Positions 20,026 through 32,422 of a stretch of 64,000 bases of DNA are shown piece after piece (position 1 is the first letter of the stretch; the number at the start of each line of letters is the position of its first letter). The position numbers and the translations under genes are program-made. The stretch is from Jeotgalibacillus terrae (GTDB lineage Bacteria; Bacillota; Bacilli; Bacillales; Jeotgalibacillaceae). A model generated the notes under the pieces. That model did no database searches and was not told where the DNA came from. It was given only the letters and a program-made list of their open reading frames with translations. Location: contig NZ_JAFBDK010000001.1 in the NCBI RefSeq assembly GCF_016908195.1, positions 248,001-312,000 of the forward strand, given 5' to 3'.

Positions 20026-21336
20026 TTAATCAATCTCTCTCACTACAATACGAGATCCTTCTGCTTTTACGACGATTACCTGCTGGTCTTTATTCACGTA
20101 ACCGCCTTCACTGACTGCATCGATCCGTTCATCGTCAATAATGATGGTTCCTGAAGGACGTAATGCCGTTCTGGCTGTCCCGGTCTTTCCAATTAATTCA
20201 TGACGATTCACATTGGATACGTATCCGCTTTCAGTGTTAGTGGAATCACTCAATATAATCTTTTTAAGCAAATGAAGGTTTTTGCCAAGGAATTTCACCA
20301 TAATCACCATCCCAATTACTGCGACTAACAGAGCCACAGATAATGCAATACCCATAAAAGCAACACTTTCTCCGGCAAGCAGGATACTGACAGCAATCGC
20401 CACAAGACCTGCGATTCCCAAAATTCCTCCCGGCACAAAGATTTCTGCTATGATCAGCCCAATGCCGATCAAAAATAAAATCAGAACTTCCATGCCTGCA
20501 AGACCGGCAATCAGATGTCCGAAGAAAAACAGAAGAAGTGCCCCCAATCCTAATGAGCCTGCAATGCCAAATCCCGGTGAATATAATTCAATCACAAGAC
20601 CTAGACTGGCCATTGAAAGTAAAATAGGAACAACAATCGGGTTGGTAACGAACCGTGCGAGATTCTCAGTAAAGGTCGGTTCAATATTTACGAGATCAGC
20701 ATTTTCATACCCGAGTCCGCTGATTAATGCATCCAGACTTTCATAGGTTCCTTCTGAATAGTCATACTTTTCAGCTTCTGCCGGGGTAAAAGTTAGTAGC
20801 TCACCCTCATCCACCAGACCTTCTATTTCTATAGTCTGATCAACCATCGCTTCAGCATAGCGCGGATCCCTGTCAGAAAATTCTGCTGCATTTTTCATTG
20901 CTGCAAGCCATGCACTCTGCGCTTTTCTGTCAGCGTCTCCACCTGTACTCGTAATCACAGCTGAAGCGCCCATTTTTCCAGATGGTGACATGTATATCTC
21001 CTGTGCGTATAAGGCAATAAATGATCCTGCTGAGAGCGCATTGGGATTGATATAGGCAATGATATCAACTTCAGCATCTGCCATAATCTCCGCTATTTCC
21101 TCAGCGGCAGTCACTGCTCCGCCAGGCGTATTGATATCAAGAATCAGTTTTTCAGCGCCATTTTCTTCGGCTTCTTCTATAGAACGATCGAGAAAAGCTG
21201 CCAATCCTCTTTCAACTTCTTTTTTTACCGGTGCCACATAAATCTTTTGTCCATCGGCAAATGACGGCTGAACAAGTGAAAACACTGACAGTAAAACGAC
21301 CATAACAGCAAAGAGTTTCACTCCGGTAAATTTCAT
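20026..21336 (-). CDS. yqeZ: NfeD-family membrane serine protease
   Basis: A 436-residue membrane protein: signal peptide (1-27, cleavage near SFA-DGQ), ClpP-like serine protease domain with DINTPGG at 68-73 and nucleophile Ser102 in NALSAGS, four membrane helices (about 225-345), and a C-terminal NfeD OB-fold from about 365. The long form of NfeD pairs with flotillin-like FloA, encoded next. The frame opens 27 codons earlier, but the ATG at 21336 has GGGGGGAG in place and starts a proper signal peptide. Confidence 0.92.
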   Translation of the reverse strand: MKFTGVKLFAVMVVLLSVFSLVQPSFADGQKIYVAPVKKEVERGLAAFLDRSIEEAEENGAEKLILDINTPGGAVTAAEEIAEIMADAEVDIIAYINPNALSAGSFIALYAQEIYMSPSGKMGASAVITSTGGDADRKAQSAWLAAMKNAAEFSDRDPRYAEAMVDQTIEIEGLVDEGELLTFTPAEAEKYDYSEGTYESLDALISGLGYENADLVNIEPTFTENLARFVTNPIVVPILLSMASLGLVIELYSPGFGIAGSLGLGALLLFFFGHLIAGLAGMEVLILFLIGIGLIIAEIFVPGGILGIAGLVAIAVSILLAGESVAFMGIALSVALLVAVIGMVIMVKFLGKNLHLLKKIILSDSTNTESGYVSNVNRHELIGKTGTARTALRPSGTIIIDDERIDAVSEGGYVNKDQQVIVVKAEGSRIVVREID

Positions 21337-21439
21337 TTTACTCCCCCCTTCTATATACCAGTGACTCAGGCAGTAATGATTTACTTTATATACGTATGTA
21401 TCATGAAAAGGTTTCACTTTTATTCTGAATGTTCAACAT

Positions 21440-21482
21440 AAAAAAATCAAGCCGCGCTGCACATTGCAAACACGGCTTGATT
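21440..21482 (-). terminator. Terminator after rpsU-yqeY
   Basis: Ten-base-pair stem AATCAAGCCG/CGGCTTGATT with an 18-base loop, followed on minus by seven T. It separates yqeY from nfeD, whose promoter should lie in 21340-21440. Confidence 0.87.
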
Positions 21483-21514
21483 GATCTGAACATGATGAAA
21501 CAAATTCAGTTTTT

Positions 21515-21961
21515 TTATGATAAGTGTTGGAGAACCATTTTATTAATACGGGCTCCATCAGCTTTGCCTTTTACTTTAGGCATAATGCTGCTCATCACTT
21601 TGCCCATATCAGCTTTAGAGGAGGCATTGGTTTCATTGATCGTTTCGATCACAATGACTTCAAGCTCTTCTTCAGATAATTGACGGGGCATATAGGTTTC
21701 AATTAAGGCAATTTCCTCAAGAAGCTTATCTGACAAATCGTCTCTTCCAGCAGATTTAAATTCAGCATAAGAATCTTTACGCTGTTTCAATTCACGCGAA
21801 AGTACGGTCAATTCTTCATCTTCTGTTAATTCAGTACGGCCAAGTTTGTACCCTTCATTTTGCAATGAGGACTTTACCATGCGAATGACAGAAAGACGTT
21901 CCTTTTCCTTATTTCTCATTGCTGTTTTCATATCTTCATTCAGACGATCCAACATACTCAC
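21515..21961 (-). CDS. yqeY: GatB/YqeY domain protein
   Basis: A 148-residue protein of the YqeY family, related to the tail domain of GatB of the tRNA amidotransferase; its role is not established. I start it at the GTG at 21961 because the resulting [15 protein letters not shown] aligns with MSLLDRLN..MKQAM of other YqeY proteins and an AGGTG lies six bases upstream. An ATG at 21955 and a GTG at 21970 are alternatives. Follows rpsU, as in Bacillus. Confidence 0.92.
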   Translation of the reverse strand: MSMLDRLNEDMKTAMRNKEKERLSVIRMVKSSLQNEGYKLGRTELTEDEELTVLSRELKQRKDSYAEFKSAGRDDLSDKLLEEIALIETYMPRQLSEEELEVIVIETINETNASSKADMGKVMSSIMPKVKGKADGARINKMVLQHLS

Positions 21962-21989
21962 TTCATGCACCTACTTATTCCTATATTAA

Positions 21990-22163
21990 TTAGAATTTGC
22001 GCTTTCTTGCAGCTTCAGACTTTTTCTTACGCTTAACGCTTGGCTTTTCATAGAATTCACGCTTTCTGAACTCCTGAAGAGTACCAGCCTTTGATGTAGT
22101 CTTTTTAAAGCGGCGAAGAGCATCTTCGAGTGATTCGTTTTTACGAACGACCGTTTTTGACAT
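21990..22163 (-). CDS. rpsU: 30S ribosomal protein S21
   Basis: A 57-residue basic protein, [20 protein letters not shown], ending in a Lys/Arg-rich tail EAARKRKF. The ATG at 22163 has GGAGGGA upstream; the 15 extra upstream codons of the open frame are not used. It heads the rpsU-yqeY transcript. Confidence 0.96.
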   Translation of the reverse strand: MSKTVVRKNESLEDALRRFKKTTSKAGTLQEFRKREFYEKPSVKRKKKSEAARKRKF

Positions 22164-22342
22164 CTCTAATTCCCTCCCTCCGAACACTACGCTTACATAT
22201 TCAAGCAAAGAGAATCACGCATGTGTATTCTTCATTGCATGCAGTAAGATAGGGATACTTACTGACATTCATGGGTAATCCCATGTACTTATACAGTATA
22301 AACCAACAATTTGCGCTGGTCAACAGGTATTCGAAAGAATAA

Positions 22343-22383
22343 GAAGCCTTTTCACCTTTGAATTAAAAGGTGAAAAGACTTCT
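22343..22383 (-). terminator. Terminator after deoC
   Basis: A long stem in which CTTTTCACCTTT pairs with AAAGGTGAAAAG, extended by GAAG/CTTC past a mismatch. The minus-strand exit is T-rich. It ends deoC. The remaining upstream region to rpsU (22164-22342) shows no gene. Confidence 0.82.
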
Positions 22384-22403
22384 AGTCTATGTGATAGATA
22401 TGA

Positions 22404-23072
22404 TTAATAATCGCTGTCTGCAGTTTCGCCCTGGATAATTTTAATTCCAGCACTTGCACCCAAGCGTGTCGCTCCGGCGTCAATCATAGCCTGTGCATCT
22501 TCAGCAGAACGTACGCCGCCTGATGCTTTAACACCAAGATCCGGTCCGACAGTTTTTCTCATAAGTGCAATATCTTCCGGTGTTGCGCCACCACCTGAGA
22601 AACCTGTAGAAGTCTTAACAAAATCACTACCTGCTTCTACTGACAGCTCACAGGCTTTTACTTTTTCTTCATCAGTCAGCAGTGACGTTTCGATTATCAC
22701 TTTTGTCAGTGCTTTCCCTTTAGCAGCTGCAGTGACTGCCTGAATGTCTCTCTTGACTGTATCATAATCGCCGCTTTTCAGCGCGCCGATATTGATGACC
22801 ATGTCTACTTCAGTAGCCCCGTCTTCAATCGCCTGCTTTGTTTCAAATGCTTTCGTTTCTGTCGCACTTGCTCCTAATGGGAAGCCGATCACTGTACAGA
22901 CTTTTACATCAGTCTTATCTAACAGTTCTGCAGAAAGTTTTACCCAGTAAGGATTCACGCATACTGACATAAAGCCGTGTTCTGCTGCCTCCTCACAAAG
23001 TGTTGTGACCTGGTCTTTTGTAGCTTCAGGTTTTAATAGTGTATGATCGATCATTTTTGCAATAGAAGTCAT
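22404..23072 (-). CDS. deoC: Deoxyribose-phosphate aldolase
   Basis: Splits 2-deoxyribose 5-phosphate into glyceraldehyde 3-phosphate and acetaldehyde. The 222-residue TIM barrel has Schiff-base Lys153 in DFVKTSTGF and the second lysine in GVKASGGVR near 182. In B. subtilis deoC is in the dra-nupC-pdp operon, whereas here it stands between mtaB and rpsU; the same placement occurs in several other Bacillales. Confidence 0.95.
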   Translation of the reverse strand: MTSIAKMIDHTLLKPEATKDQVTTLCEEAAEHGFMSVCVNPYWVKLSAELLDKTDVKVCTVIGFPLGASATETKAFETKQAIEDGATEVDMVINIGALKSGDYDTVKRDIQAVTAAAKGKALTKVIIETSLLTDEEKVKACELSVEAGSDFVKTSTGFSGGGATPEDIALMRKTVGPDLGVKASGGVRSAEDAQAMIDAGATRLGASAGIKIIQGETADSDY

Positions 23073-23145
23073 AATAAGTTCTCCTTTTCGATTAGATGTA
23101 CGTACCTATTTTAACATTAAGTCTCCGGATATCCTAATAAAATAA

Positions 23146-23170
23146 AGAAAAACTCTGCAAAAGCAGAGTT
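23146..23170 (-). terminator. Terminator of the dnaK operon
   Basis: Eight-base-pair stem AACTCTGC/GCAGAGTT with loop TTTT, followed by TTTCTTTATT on minus. Its first arm overlaps the mtaB stop codon. Confidence 0.85.
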
Positions 23171-24509
23171 AGACCGTTAATTCTTCATCTTCAAGCACTC
23201 TTACAAATTCACCTTTATTGTAAGGGTAACCTGATTCTGTGATTTTTACTTTAACAAGTTTTCCAACCATTTCTTCTGATGCCGGGAATACGACTTTCAG
23301 ATAGTTGTCAGTGTAGCCGACATATAAAGATCCGGTTTCGTCCTCTTTAAAACGTTCCTCAGGAATGACTTCAAGCACTTCATCCTGGTGACGGGAAGCA
23401 TATTCTTTTGCGAGCTGATCAGACAGTGAGATCAGTCTATGCACGCGTTCGTTTTTCACTTCTTCATCAACCTGGTCATCCATTCTTGCAGCAGGCGTAC
23501 CAGTACGCTTTGAATACGGGAAAACATGAAGCTCAGAGAACTTCTGATCAAGAATGAAATTGTATGTTTCCATGAATTCTTCTTCGGTCTCACCAGGGAA
23601 ACCTACAATCACATCTGAAGTAACAGCAAGACCAGGGAGTGCTTTTTTAAGCTTCTCAAGTCTCTCTGCAAAGAATTCCATCGTATATTTTCTTCTCATA
23701 CGTTTCAGGACAGTATTTGATCCTGACTGAAGCGGGATATGAAGGTGATTGACAACCATTTTAGATCTGTCAATGACATCAATGACTTCATCTGTCAGCT
23801 GACTTGCTTCAATTGATGAGATACGGATCCGCTTCAGACCCTTCACTTTACTTTCAAGGTCTGTCAGCAGCATCGCTAGGTTATAATCTTTCATATCCTC
23901 ACCGTATCCACCCGTATGAATACCAGTCAGTACGATTTCCTTGTATCCTGCTTCAACAAGCTGCTGAGCCTGTCTGATCACTTCCTCAGGATCTCTAGAA
24001 CGCATCAGTCCACGCGCCCACGGAATAATACAGAACGTGCAGAAATTATTGCACCCTTCCTGTATTTTCAGTGAAGCTCTCGTACGGTCTGTGAATGCCG
24101 GAACATCCAATTCCTCATAGACACGGTTTTTCATAATATTTGTTACGCCATTGATCGGCTGTCTTTCCTGTCTGTACTGCTCAATATAGCCGAGCATTTT
24201 TGTACGGTCCTGTGTACCGACAACGATATCAACACCAGGAATCGCCATAATTTCTGCAGGAGAAGTCTGTGCATAACAGCCTGTTACACAAATCACAGCA
24301 TCAGGATTTTTACGGATTGCCCGTCTGATGACCTGTCTGCTTTTTTTGTCTCCTGTATTCGTCACTGTACATGTATTGATCACATAGACGTCAGAAGACT
24401 GTTCATATTCGACTCTGTCGTATCCGCCTGCTTTAAACAGCTGCCAGATTGCTTCTGTTTCATAATGGTTTACTTTACATCCCAACGTGTGAAATGCGAC
24501 TGTTCCCAT
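23169..24509 (-). CDS. mtaB: tRNA t6A37 methylthiotransferase MtaB
   Basis: Radical-SAM enzyme converting t6A to ms2t6A at position 37 of tRNAs. The N-terminal domain holds the auxiliary-cluster cysteines 11, 47 and 78. The radical-SAM cluster motif CNNFCTFC gives Cys153, Cys157 and Cys160, and a TRAM domain closes the 446-residue protein. Last gene of the extended heat-shock operon, called yqeV in B. subtilis. Confidence 0.95.
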   Translation of the reverse strand: MGTVAFHTLGCKVNHYETEAIWQLFKAGGYDRVEYEQSSDVYVINTCTVTNTGDKKSRQVIRRAIRKNPDAVICVTGCYAQTSPAEIMAIPGVDIVVGTQDRTKMLGYIEQYRQERQPINGVTNIMKNRVYEELDVPAFTDRTRASLKIQEGCNNFCTFCIIPWARGLMRSRDPEEVIRQAQQLVEAGYKEIVLTGIHTGGYGEDMKDYNLAMLLTDLESKVKGLKRIRISSIEASQLTDEVIDVIDRSKMVVNHLHIPLQSGSNTVLKRMRRKYTMEFFAERLEKLKKALPGLAVTSDVIVGFPGETEEEFMETYNFILDQKFSELHVFPYSKRTGTPAARMDDQVDEEVKNERVHRLISLSDQLAKEYASRHQDEVLEVIPEERFKEDETGSLYVGYTDNYLKVVFPASEEMVGKLVKVKITESGYPYNKGEFVRVLEDEELTV

Positions 24510-24513
24510 TTTT

Positions 24514-25266
24514 TCACCTCATTAATTCAAAATGATAGGAAATCGCAGCCAATATGTATAATGGTGCGGTTTCAGTTCTTAAAATTCTTGGTCCAAGTCC
24601 ACAGCTGACTGCGCCTGCTTCAAGCAGCTGCCCTGCTTCCTGTTGAGAAAATCCGCCTTCAGGGCCAATGACAGCAAGGATCTTACTGCCCGGTGTCAAC
24701 CCGTTAAGAAATGCAGCAAAGTTTGATGTTTCACCCGTTTTGGCATCTTCTTCATATGCCATCATGATAGCATCATATTCACGAAAAGACGACCCCAGCT
24801 GCTTTGTGGATATTGGTTCTGATATAACTGGAATGACAGACCGGTGTGATTGTTCAGCTGCTTCCTTTGCAATTTTATTCCAGCGCTCAGCCTTCTTTTT
24901 ACCTTTTTTCTGGTCCCATTTAACAATCGACCGTTCAGCACTGAAGGGTTTCAGACTGACCATACCAAGCTCTGTCGCCTTTTGAATGACATACTCAAGC
25001 TTATCACCTTTAGGAAGTCCATGTGCAATAGTGACATGTACCGGAAGCTCAGACGTTTCAGTCAGCTGTTTTTGCACTTTCACCTGCAGAGATAAGTCGT
25101 CAATACTGATAATTTCTGATTCAAAAACCTGCTCAGGACCTGTTACTGTAATGATCCTGTCGCCTTCATTCATTCTCATCACACGGACAATATGTTTATA
25201 GTCATCTCCGCTGATATCAAAACAGCCGTTTTCATCCGGCTTCTGCTCTGTAAAATATCGCTGCAT
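24514..25266 (-). CDS. rsmE: 16S rRNA m3U1498 methyltransferase RsmE
   Basis: SPOUT-class methyltransferase of 250 residues. The knot signature VIGPEGGFSQQE (about 201-212) and LGPRILRTETA near the end form the SAM pocket; an N-terminal PUA-like domain binds rRNA. Six bases after prmA and four before mtaB, so co-translated in the dnaK operon. Confidence 0.95.
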   Translation of the reverse strand: MQRYFTEQKPDENGCFDISGDDYKHIVRVMRMNEGDRIITVTGPEQVFESEIISIDDLSLQVKVQKQLTETSELPVHVTIAHGLPKGDKLEYVIQKATELGMVSLKPFSAERSIVKWDQKKGKKKAERWNKIAKEAAEQSHRSVIPVISEPISTKQLGSSFREYDAIMMAYEEDAKTGETSNFAAFLNGLTPGSKILAVIGPEGGFSQQEAGQLLEAGAVSCGLGPRILRTETAPLYILAAISYHFELMR

Positions 25267-25272
25267 ATGAAA

Positions 25273-26217
25273 TCACTCTTCCGGTCTTGTAGCAATAATG
25301 GCTACCCAGTCTTCCATTGTCATCACTTCATCGATGTCAAACCCTGAAGCTCTTAGTGCATCTTTAACCAGATCTTTTTTCTGTTTTATAATTCCTGAAG
25401 TAATAAATGTGCCGCCTGGTTTTGTCAGTGAATAAGCATCATCTGTAAAGGTAAGAATGACTTCTGCAAGAATGTTAGCGACGATCACATCTGCAGGCTC
25501 TGATGTCCCGCTTAAAAGATTTCCCTCTGAGACAGTTACAATATTTTGAACATGATTCAGCTGAATATTTTCCTCAGCCGATTTCACGGCTACTTCATCA
25601 AGATCAAGCGCATGTACTGATGCCGCTTCAAGTAATGCCGCAGCAATACTTAATACACCTGAACCTGTCCCTACATCAATCACCGTATCCCCTTTGACAA
25701 CTGTGCGCTCTAATGCCTGAATACACATGACTGTCGTCGGGTGAGTCCCTGTTCCAAATGCCATTCCCGGATCAAGTTCAATAATCAGCTCGTCACTTGA
25801 TACTCTTTCATAATCTTCCCATGTTGGCACAATTGTGAAAGTTGATGAAATTTTAACCGGATTATAGTATTTTTTCCACGCAGTGGCCCAGTCTTCTTCA
25901 TTTACTTCACTGACTTCCACTTTGTTTTTACCTATATCAATATTAAATGATACTAGGTTACTGACTTCCTGTTTGATCCCGTCTACCGTTTCAGCGAGAA
26001 AGCTGTTGACCGGTAAATAGGCTTTCACCATGACGCCTGTATCAGGATAATCTTCAGGGTTCAGTTCATAGATTTCTCCAAATTGGTCTTCTCTATCTTT
26101 TAGCAGCTCTCCAGGATCTTCAATCACAACACCACTGGCACCTGCTTCATGCAGGATATTGGAGATCGGTTCAATTGCTTCGTTTGTTGTATGAATACTT
26201 ATTTCTGACCACTTCAT
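25273..26217 (-). CDS. prmA: Ribosomal protein L11 methyltransferase PrmA
   Basis: Trimethylates ribosomal protein L11. The 314-residue protein has a substrate-recognition N-terminal domain and a Rossmann SAM domain with motif [16 protein letters not shown] (about 179-193) and the post-motif NILAEVI. It follows dnaJ after a hairpin that has no T-run on this strand, which should allow readthrough from the dnaK operon. Confidence 0.95.
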   Translation of the reverse strand: MKWSEISIHTTNEAIEPISNILHEAGASGVVIEDPGELLKDREDQFGEIYELNPEDYPDTGVMVKAYLPVNSFLAETVDGIKQEVSNLVSFNIDIGKNKVEVSEVNEEDWATAWKKYYNPVKISSTFTIVPTWEDYERVSSDELIIELDPGMAFGTGTHPTTVMCIQALERTVVKGDTVIDVGTGSGVLSIAAALLEAASVHALDLDEVAVKSAEENIQLNHVQNIVTVSEGNLLSGTSEPADVIVANILAEVILTFTDDAYSLTKPGGTFITSGIIKQKKDLVKDALRASGFDIDEVMTMEDWVAIIATRPEE

Positions 26218-26242
26218 CAGACCAGCTCCATTTCACTTCAGG

Positions 26243-26267
26243 TTGTCAGGGCACAGAGCCCTGACAA
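26243..26267 (-). other. Hairpin between dnaJ and prmA, probably processing or pausing
   Basis: A perfect ten-base-pair stem TTGTCAGGGC/GCCCTGACAA with a five-base loop. On the transcribed minus strand no T-run follows, so it is a poor terminator. It may stabilise or separate the upstream mRNA part. Confidence 0.6.
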
Positions 26268-26278
26268 TTTAGTTTTTA

Positions 26279-27397
26279 TTAGTCACCTTTGAACGCACGC
26301 TTAACCTTATCAAAGAAATTATCATGCTGCTCATCAGGGACTTCACCGCTGATTTCAGCGAATTCACGCAGCAGTGTTTTCTGTCTGTCTGTCAGCTTCT
26401 TCGGTGTAATTACCTTCACCCGGATATGCTGGTCACCCTGGCCGTATCCGTGCACATTTTTAACACCCTTGCCTTTCAGACGGAATGCAGTCCCTGACTG
26501 TGTTCCTGCAGGAAGCTTCCACTTTACTTTACCGTGAACTGTTGGTACTTCAAGCTCATCACCAAGGGCTGCCTGAACAAATGTAATTGGCATATCAAGA
26601 AATACATCATCCCCGTCACGCTCAAAGATTTCATGAGGTCTGACACGGAATACAACATACAGATCTCCCGGAGGTCCTCCGTTAGCTCCCGGTTCACCCT
26701 GGCCTGCTACTCTCATCTGCTGACCATCATCAACGCCTGCCGGAATTTTCACATGAATCTTCTTACGTTTCTTCACTTTTCCGTTTCCGCCGCACGTTGT
26801 ACACTTATCTTTTACAAGTTTGCCTGACCCTTCACAATGGTGACAGACTCTGCGGTTTACGATACGTCCAAATGGCGTCTGCTGCTCTACATTCAGCTGG
26901 CCTGAACCATTACAATGGTGACAGGTTTCAGGTTTCGTACCTGGCTTAGCTCCGTCACCGCCACACGTTTCACACTGCTCTTCTTTTGGAATTTCAATAT
27001 CTGTTTCTTTACCAAAAACAGCTTCTTCAAATTTAATTGTCATCGTGTACTGCAGATCATTTCCCTGTCTTGGCGCATTCGGGTCACGTCTTCTGCCCCC
27101 GCCGCCAAAGAACGAACTGAAAATATCTTCAAATCCGCCAAAGCCGTCAAAACCTGCTCCGCCGCCAAAGCCCTGATTAGGGTCTGTGTGACCGAACTGA
27201 TCGTAGTGAGCGCGCTTTTGATCGTCACTTAATACTTCATAGGCTTCTTTTACTTCCTTAAATTTGTCACCGGCATCCTCATCTTTATTAATATCAGGAT
27301 GATACTTTTTTGACAGCTTACGATAAGCTTTTTTAATTTCTTCTTTAGAAGCACCTTCTGAAAGTCCAAGCACTTCATAGTAATCCCGTTTACTCAT
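26279..27397 (-). CDS. dnaJ: Chaperone DnaJ
   Basis: Co-chaperone that stimulates DnaK ATPase. J domain 1-70 with HPD at 33-35, Gly/Phe-rich stretch to about 100, four zinc-finger repeats ([32 protein letters not shown]; about 140-210), and a C-terminal substrate domain. Full length at 372. Third chaperone gene of the CIRCE-controlled operon. Confidence 0.97.
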   Translation of the reverse strand: MSKRDYYEVLGLSEGASKEEIKKAYRKLSKKYHPDINKDEDAGDKFKEVKEAYEVLSDDQKRAHYDQFGHTDPNQGFGGGAGFDGFGGFEDIFSSFFGGGGRRRDPNAPRQGNDLQYTMTIKFEEAVFGKETDIEIPKEEQCETCGGDGAKPGTKPETCHHCNGSGQLNVEQQTPFGRIVNRRVCHHCEGSGKLVKDKCTTCGGNGKVKKRKKIHVKIPAGVDDGQQMRVAGQGEPGANGGPPGDLYVVFRVRPHEIFERDGDDVFLDMPITFVQAALGDELEVPTVHGKVKWKLPAGTQSGTAFRLKGKGVKNVHGYGQGDQHIRVKVITPKKLTDRQKTLLREFAEISGEVPDEQHDNFFDKVKRAFKGD

Positions 27398-27466
27398 ATT
27401 TCCACTCCCCGGTCCTTTTGCATAAAGGTTATTTTATCACTTTTCGGACTGTGCTTGCAACGGCAA

Positions 27467-27499
27467 AGAAAAAGCCAAAGCACCGTGACTTTGACTTTT
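27467..27499 (-). other. Hairpin between dnaK and dnaJ
   Basis: Arms AAAAGTCAAAG and CTTTGGCTTTT pair with one wobble, enclosing CAC/GTG, and the exit on minus reads TTCTTTG. This is a weak terminator-like structure that may lower dnaJ expression below dnaK or mark an RNA processing site. Confidence 0.55.
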
Positions 27500-27513
27500 C
27501 CCTGCATCTGAAA

Positions 27514-29905
<2,392 letters not shown>

Positions 29906-29991
29906 GATCTTTCACCTCCTTGAAATGATTACCCTATTTAAAAACTGATAAACGCTGTATTGACAGATCATTTATCATGTCTGATGACAGT

Positions 29992-30031
29992 AAAATACAC
30001 TGCACGGCATGATTGACCATGCAGGTATTTT
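29992..30031 (-). other. Hairpin at the hrcA-grpE junction
   Basis: Arms AAAATAC.TGCA and TGCA.GTATTTT pair across about 13 bases beginning at the hrcA stop. No separate T-run follows, so full termination is unlikely. The 30033-side arm includes the hrcA stop codon. Confidence 0.5.
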
Positions 30032-31073
30032 ATTTATCATCCCGGTCATAGAAGGTCGAGAGCGCTTTTGATAAATCCATGCTGATCACATTCAAAAGGC
30101 TGATAACCCGTGAGTATTCCATTCTGGTCGGCCCTAATATAGCAAGTGATCCACTCTGACCGCCAATCACCGGAAAAGATGCAGTAATCAGTGATACATC
30201 TTTTAATGCTTCATTATTATTTTCTTTACCAATCCGGATCTGAATGCCTGATCCGCTCGTTTCTTTTATCAGCGGGTACAGATAATCTTCACTGTCAATG
30301 ACATCCATCAGCATTCTAAGCTTATCAATATCATTAAACTCCGGTTGATTCATCATGTTCATCTTGCCGCCAAAGAATAATTTATCATGAACAGGTATAT
30401 TCATAATCTGCGCAAATGCTTCGATCATCAGATCATAGTTAGCAATATGCCGCTTTAAAAATAGTGCAACTTCTTTGTACATTTTATCCTGAAGCTCAAC
30501 CAGTGGTGTTCCCGTCAGTTTGTCATTCAGGATCTTAACCATACGTTCTATATCCTCCGGGTTCAGGCCGGGCGGGATTGTAAAACGTTTATTCTCCACA
30601 TGTCCTGTGTCAGTGACAATGATTGCAATGGCACTCTCGAGGTTCAATGGAATAATCTGGACGCTTTTCACTTTATTTTCATGATGGTCAGGTCCAAGCA
30701 CTATAGACGTATAATTTGTCATTTGTGAAAGAATTTCAGCAGAACGCTGAACAACGTTTTCGATCTCTAAAATTCTGTCCGCAAAAATGGACTGGATCTG
30801 AGACATATCTTTTTTCTTCAGTGCCTGCGGTGAGAGCAGATGGTCTACATAGAATCTGTATCCTTTTTCTGAAGGAACGCGTCCGGAAGAAGTATGGGTC
30901 TTCTCTAACAGCCCCATTTCTTCAAGGTCGTACATCTCATTTCTGATCGTTGCAGAACTGAATGGAATGTTTTCCTTCTTCGATAAGCTTCTCGAGCCTA
31001 CCGGCTGGGCAGAGCGAATAAAATCATCAATAATTACTTGAAGAATAAGCAATTGCCGATCAGTTAACATCAT
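30030..31073 (-). CDS. hrcA: Heat-inducible repressor HrcA
   Basis: Represses class I heat-shock genes by binding CIRCE and is folded with GroE help. The 347-residue protein has an N-terminal winged helix ([17 protein letters not shown] through the recognition region [30 protein letters not shown]) and the GAF-like HrcA domain. Two adjacent ATG codons (31073, 31070) follow AGGGGTG; family members start at the second. First gene of the operon it controls. Confidence 0.96.
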   Translation of the reverse strand: MMLTDRQLLILQVIIDDFIRSAQPVGSRSLSKKENIPFSSATIRNEMYDLEEMGLLEKTHTSSGRVPSEKGYRFYVDHLLSPQALKKKDMSQIQSIFADRILEIENVVQRSAEILSQMTNYTSIVLGPDHHENKVKSVQIIPLNLESAIAIIVTDTGHVENKRFTIPPGLNPEDIERMVKILNDKLTGTPLVELQDKMYKEVALFLKRHIANYDLMIEAFAQIMNIPVHDKLFFGGKMNMMNQPEFNDIDKLRMLMDVIDSEDYLYPLIKETSGSGIQIRIGKENNNEALKDVSLITASFPVIGGQSGSLAILGPTRMEYSRVISLLNVISMDLSKALSTFYDRDDK

Positions 31074-31085
31074 TCATCACCCCTG

Positions 31086-31112
31086 TTAGCACTCACTAAT
31101 CACGAGTGCTAA
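31086..31112 (-). promoter_or_regulatory. CIRCE operator
   Basis: Perfect inverted repeat TTAGCACTC-N9-GAGTGCTAA, the HrcA binding site, 13 bases before the hrcA start. Confidence 0.97.
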
Positions 31113-31123
31113 ATCTAATTTAT

Positions 31124-31152
31124 AAGTTATCAAATGATGATTTTACTGTCAA
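31124..31152 (-). promoter_or_regulatory. SigA promoter of the hrcA operon
   Basis: A perfect TTGACA at 31147-31152 on minus is followed by an AT-rich stretch. TAACTT lies 17 bases on, with TATAA-like sequence a few bases later. The CIRCE site lies directly downstream, at the expected place. The exact -10 is uncertain. Confidence 0.65.
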
Positions 31153-31162
31153 CGGGAATGCA

Positions 31163-32296
31163 TTAATTTAATCCAAGAAAAGATTGAAACACTTCATTTC
31201 CTAAAAATCTGCCTTCTTTCGTTAACCTTACACGGTTATGATGAAGCTCCAGCAGCCCTCTTGTAGTCATATCCTTCAATGGCTCACGAAAGACATGATC
31301 AAGTTCTTCGTGAAATTTTTCTTTAAAAGTTGGGAGAGCTACACCTTCAGTTTTCCTGAGACCAAGAAACATCTCTTCTTCCATACTTTCAAAGCGGGTT
31401 ACTTCTGCCTCGTGAAATACAGGCCGCTTCCCTTCTTCAACTGCCTGAATGTATTTTGATACCGGACCGATATTTGAATACCTGATACCATTTACATAAC
31501 CATGTGCCCCGGCCCCAAAGCCGTAATAGGATTCATTGTTCCAGTAAGTCAGGTTATGCAGGCTTTCGTAGCCATGCTTTGAAAAGTTACTGATCTCATA
31601 TTGATGGATGCCTTTAGAAGCCATTTTTTCCATCAGCAAATCGTACATTGCAGCTTCTGTGTCTTCTCCGGGCAATGGCAGACGTCCTTTTCTCATCAGA
31701 TTATAAAACACCGTTTTCGGCTCTACGATCAGTGAGTATCCTGAATAGTGCGGCAGGTCAAGGTCAAGTGCACGGTCCACTGTATCTTCAAAATCTTCCA
31801 GTGTCTGCTCAGGCAATGCATAGATCAGATCGATACTGATATTGCTGAATCCTTCTTCCCGCGCTTCCCTGATCGAGCGGTATACGTCTTCTGTCCGGTG
31901 GTTACGGCCTATTTTTTCAAGCAGTCTATCATTAAAGGATTGAACGCCGAAGCTGAGTCTGTTCACACCGTGAGCTTTTAAGACGTTTATTTTCTCTTTA
32001 CTTAAATCGCCCGGATTGGCTTCAAAAGTGTATTCAGTAGATTCATTAATATTAAATACACGGCTGATACCCTCACAGAGCTTTGCTAGCTGCTCGGCAT
32101 CCAGCGCAGTCGGTGTTCCGCCGCCGACAAAAATACTTTTCATCGGTTCTGATTCTTTATGAGCAGACTCCATTTCTCTGATCAGCATCTCAATATACCG
32201 ATCGACCGGCTGATTTTTCATAAATACTTTATTAAAATCGCAATAGTGACAAATATGATGACAAAACGGAATGTGTATATAAGCAGCTGATGTCAT
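31163..32296 (-). CDS. hemW: Haem chaperone HemW
   Basis: Radical-SAM protein long annotated as oxygen-independent coproporphyrinogen III oxidase but shown in other bacteria to act as a haem chaperone. It has the Fe-S motif CHHICHYC (Cys12, Cys16, Cys19) and lacks the fourth N-terminal cysteine of true HemN. The start at 32296 gives MTSAAYIHIPFC, matching the family; the frame opens seven codons earlier. Between lepA and hrcA as in Bacillus, except that lepA is split off by the prophage. Confidence 0.94.
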   Translation of the reverse strand: MTSAAYIHIPFCHHICHYCDFNKVFMKNQPVDRYIEMLIREMESAHKESEPMKSIFVGGGTPTALDAEQLAKLCEGISRVFNINESTEYTFEANPGDLSKEKINVLKAHGVNRLSFGVQSFNDRLLEKIGRNHRTEDVYRSIREAREEGFSNISIDLIYALPEQTLEDFEDTVDRALDLDLPHYSGYSLIVEPKTVFYNLMRKGRLPLPGEDTEAAMYDLLMEKMASKGIHQYEISNFSKHGYESLHNLTYWNNESYYGFGAGAHGYVNGIRYSNIGPVSKYIQAVEEGKRPVFHEAEVTRFESMEEEMFLGLRKTEGVALPTFKEKFHEELDHVFREPLKDMTTRGLLELHHNRVRLTKEGRFLGNEVFQSFLGLN

Positions 32297-32318
32297 GATT
32301 TCATCCATTCCTTTCACA

Positions 32319-32365
32319 CAGAAAAAGGGACGTATTCTGCTGATGGCAGAACCCGTTCCCTTTCT
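32319..32365 (-). terminator. Terminator between lepA and hemW
   Basis: A long stem: CAGAAAGGGAACGGGTTCTGC pairs with its near complement, the second arm reading GTCCCTTTTTCTG on minus. It originally ended lepA and now lies just left of the prophage junction. Confidence 0.75.
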
Positions 32366-32377
32366 GTTTCAGTAAAA

Positions 32378-32422
32378 TTATTTATCTCCTTCATCCATCT
32401 GAAGGACAGCCATAAAGGCTTC
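32378..32422 (-). pseudogene. lepA: 3' end of lepA left at the prophage junction
   Basis: Read on minus, the last 14 codons encode EAFMAVLQMDEGDK and a TAA stop. This closely matches the C-terminal end of LepA (EF4), which in Bacillus reads PQEAFMAVLKMD. The codon before the first Glu is TAA, so the lepA frame is broken exactly there and unrelated DNA follows. lepA is the normal neighbour of hemW, so this is the attachment-site remnant. The body of lepA should lie beyond the far end of the prophage. Confidence 0.85.

Noticed and set aside
26243-26267. Hairpin after dnaJ as the end of the dnaK operon
   Set aside because: No T-run on the minus strand, and the prmA-rsmE-mtaB genes follow closely; the better terminator is at 23146-23170.
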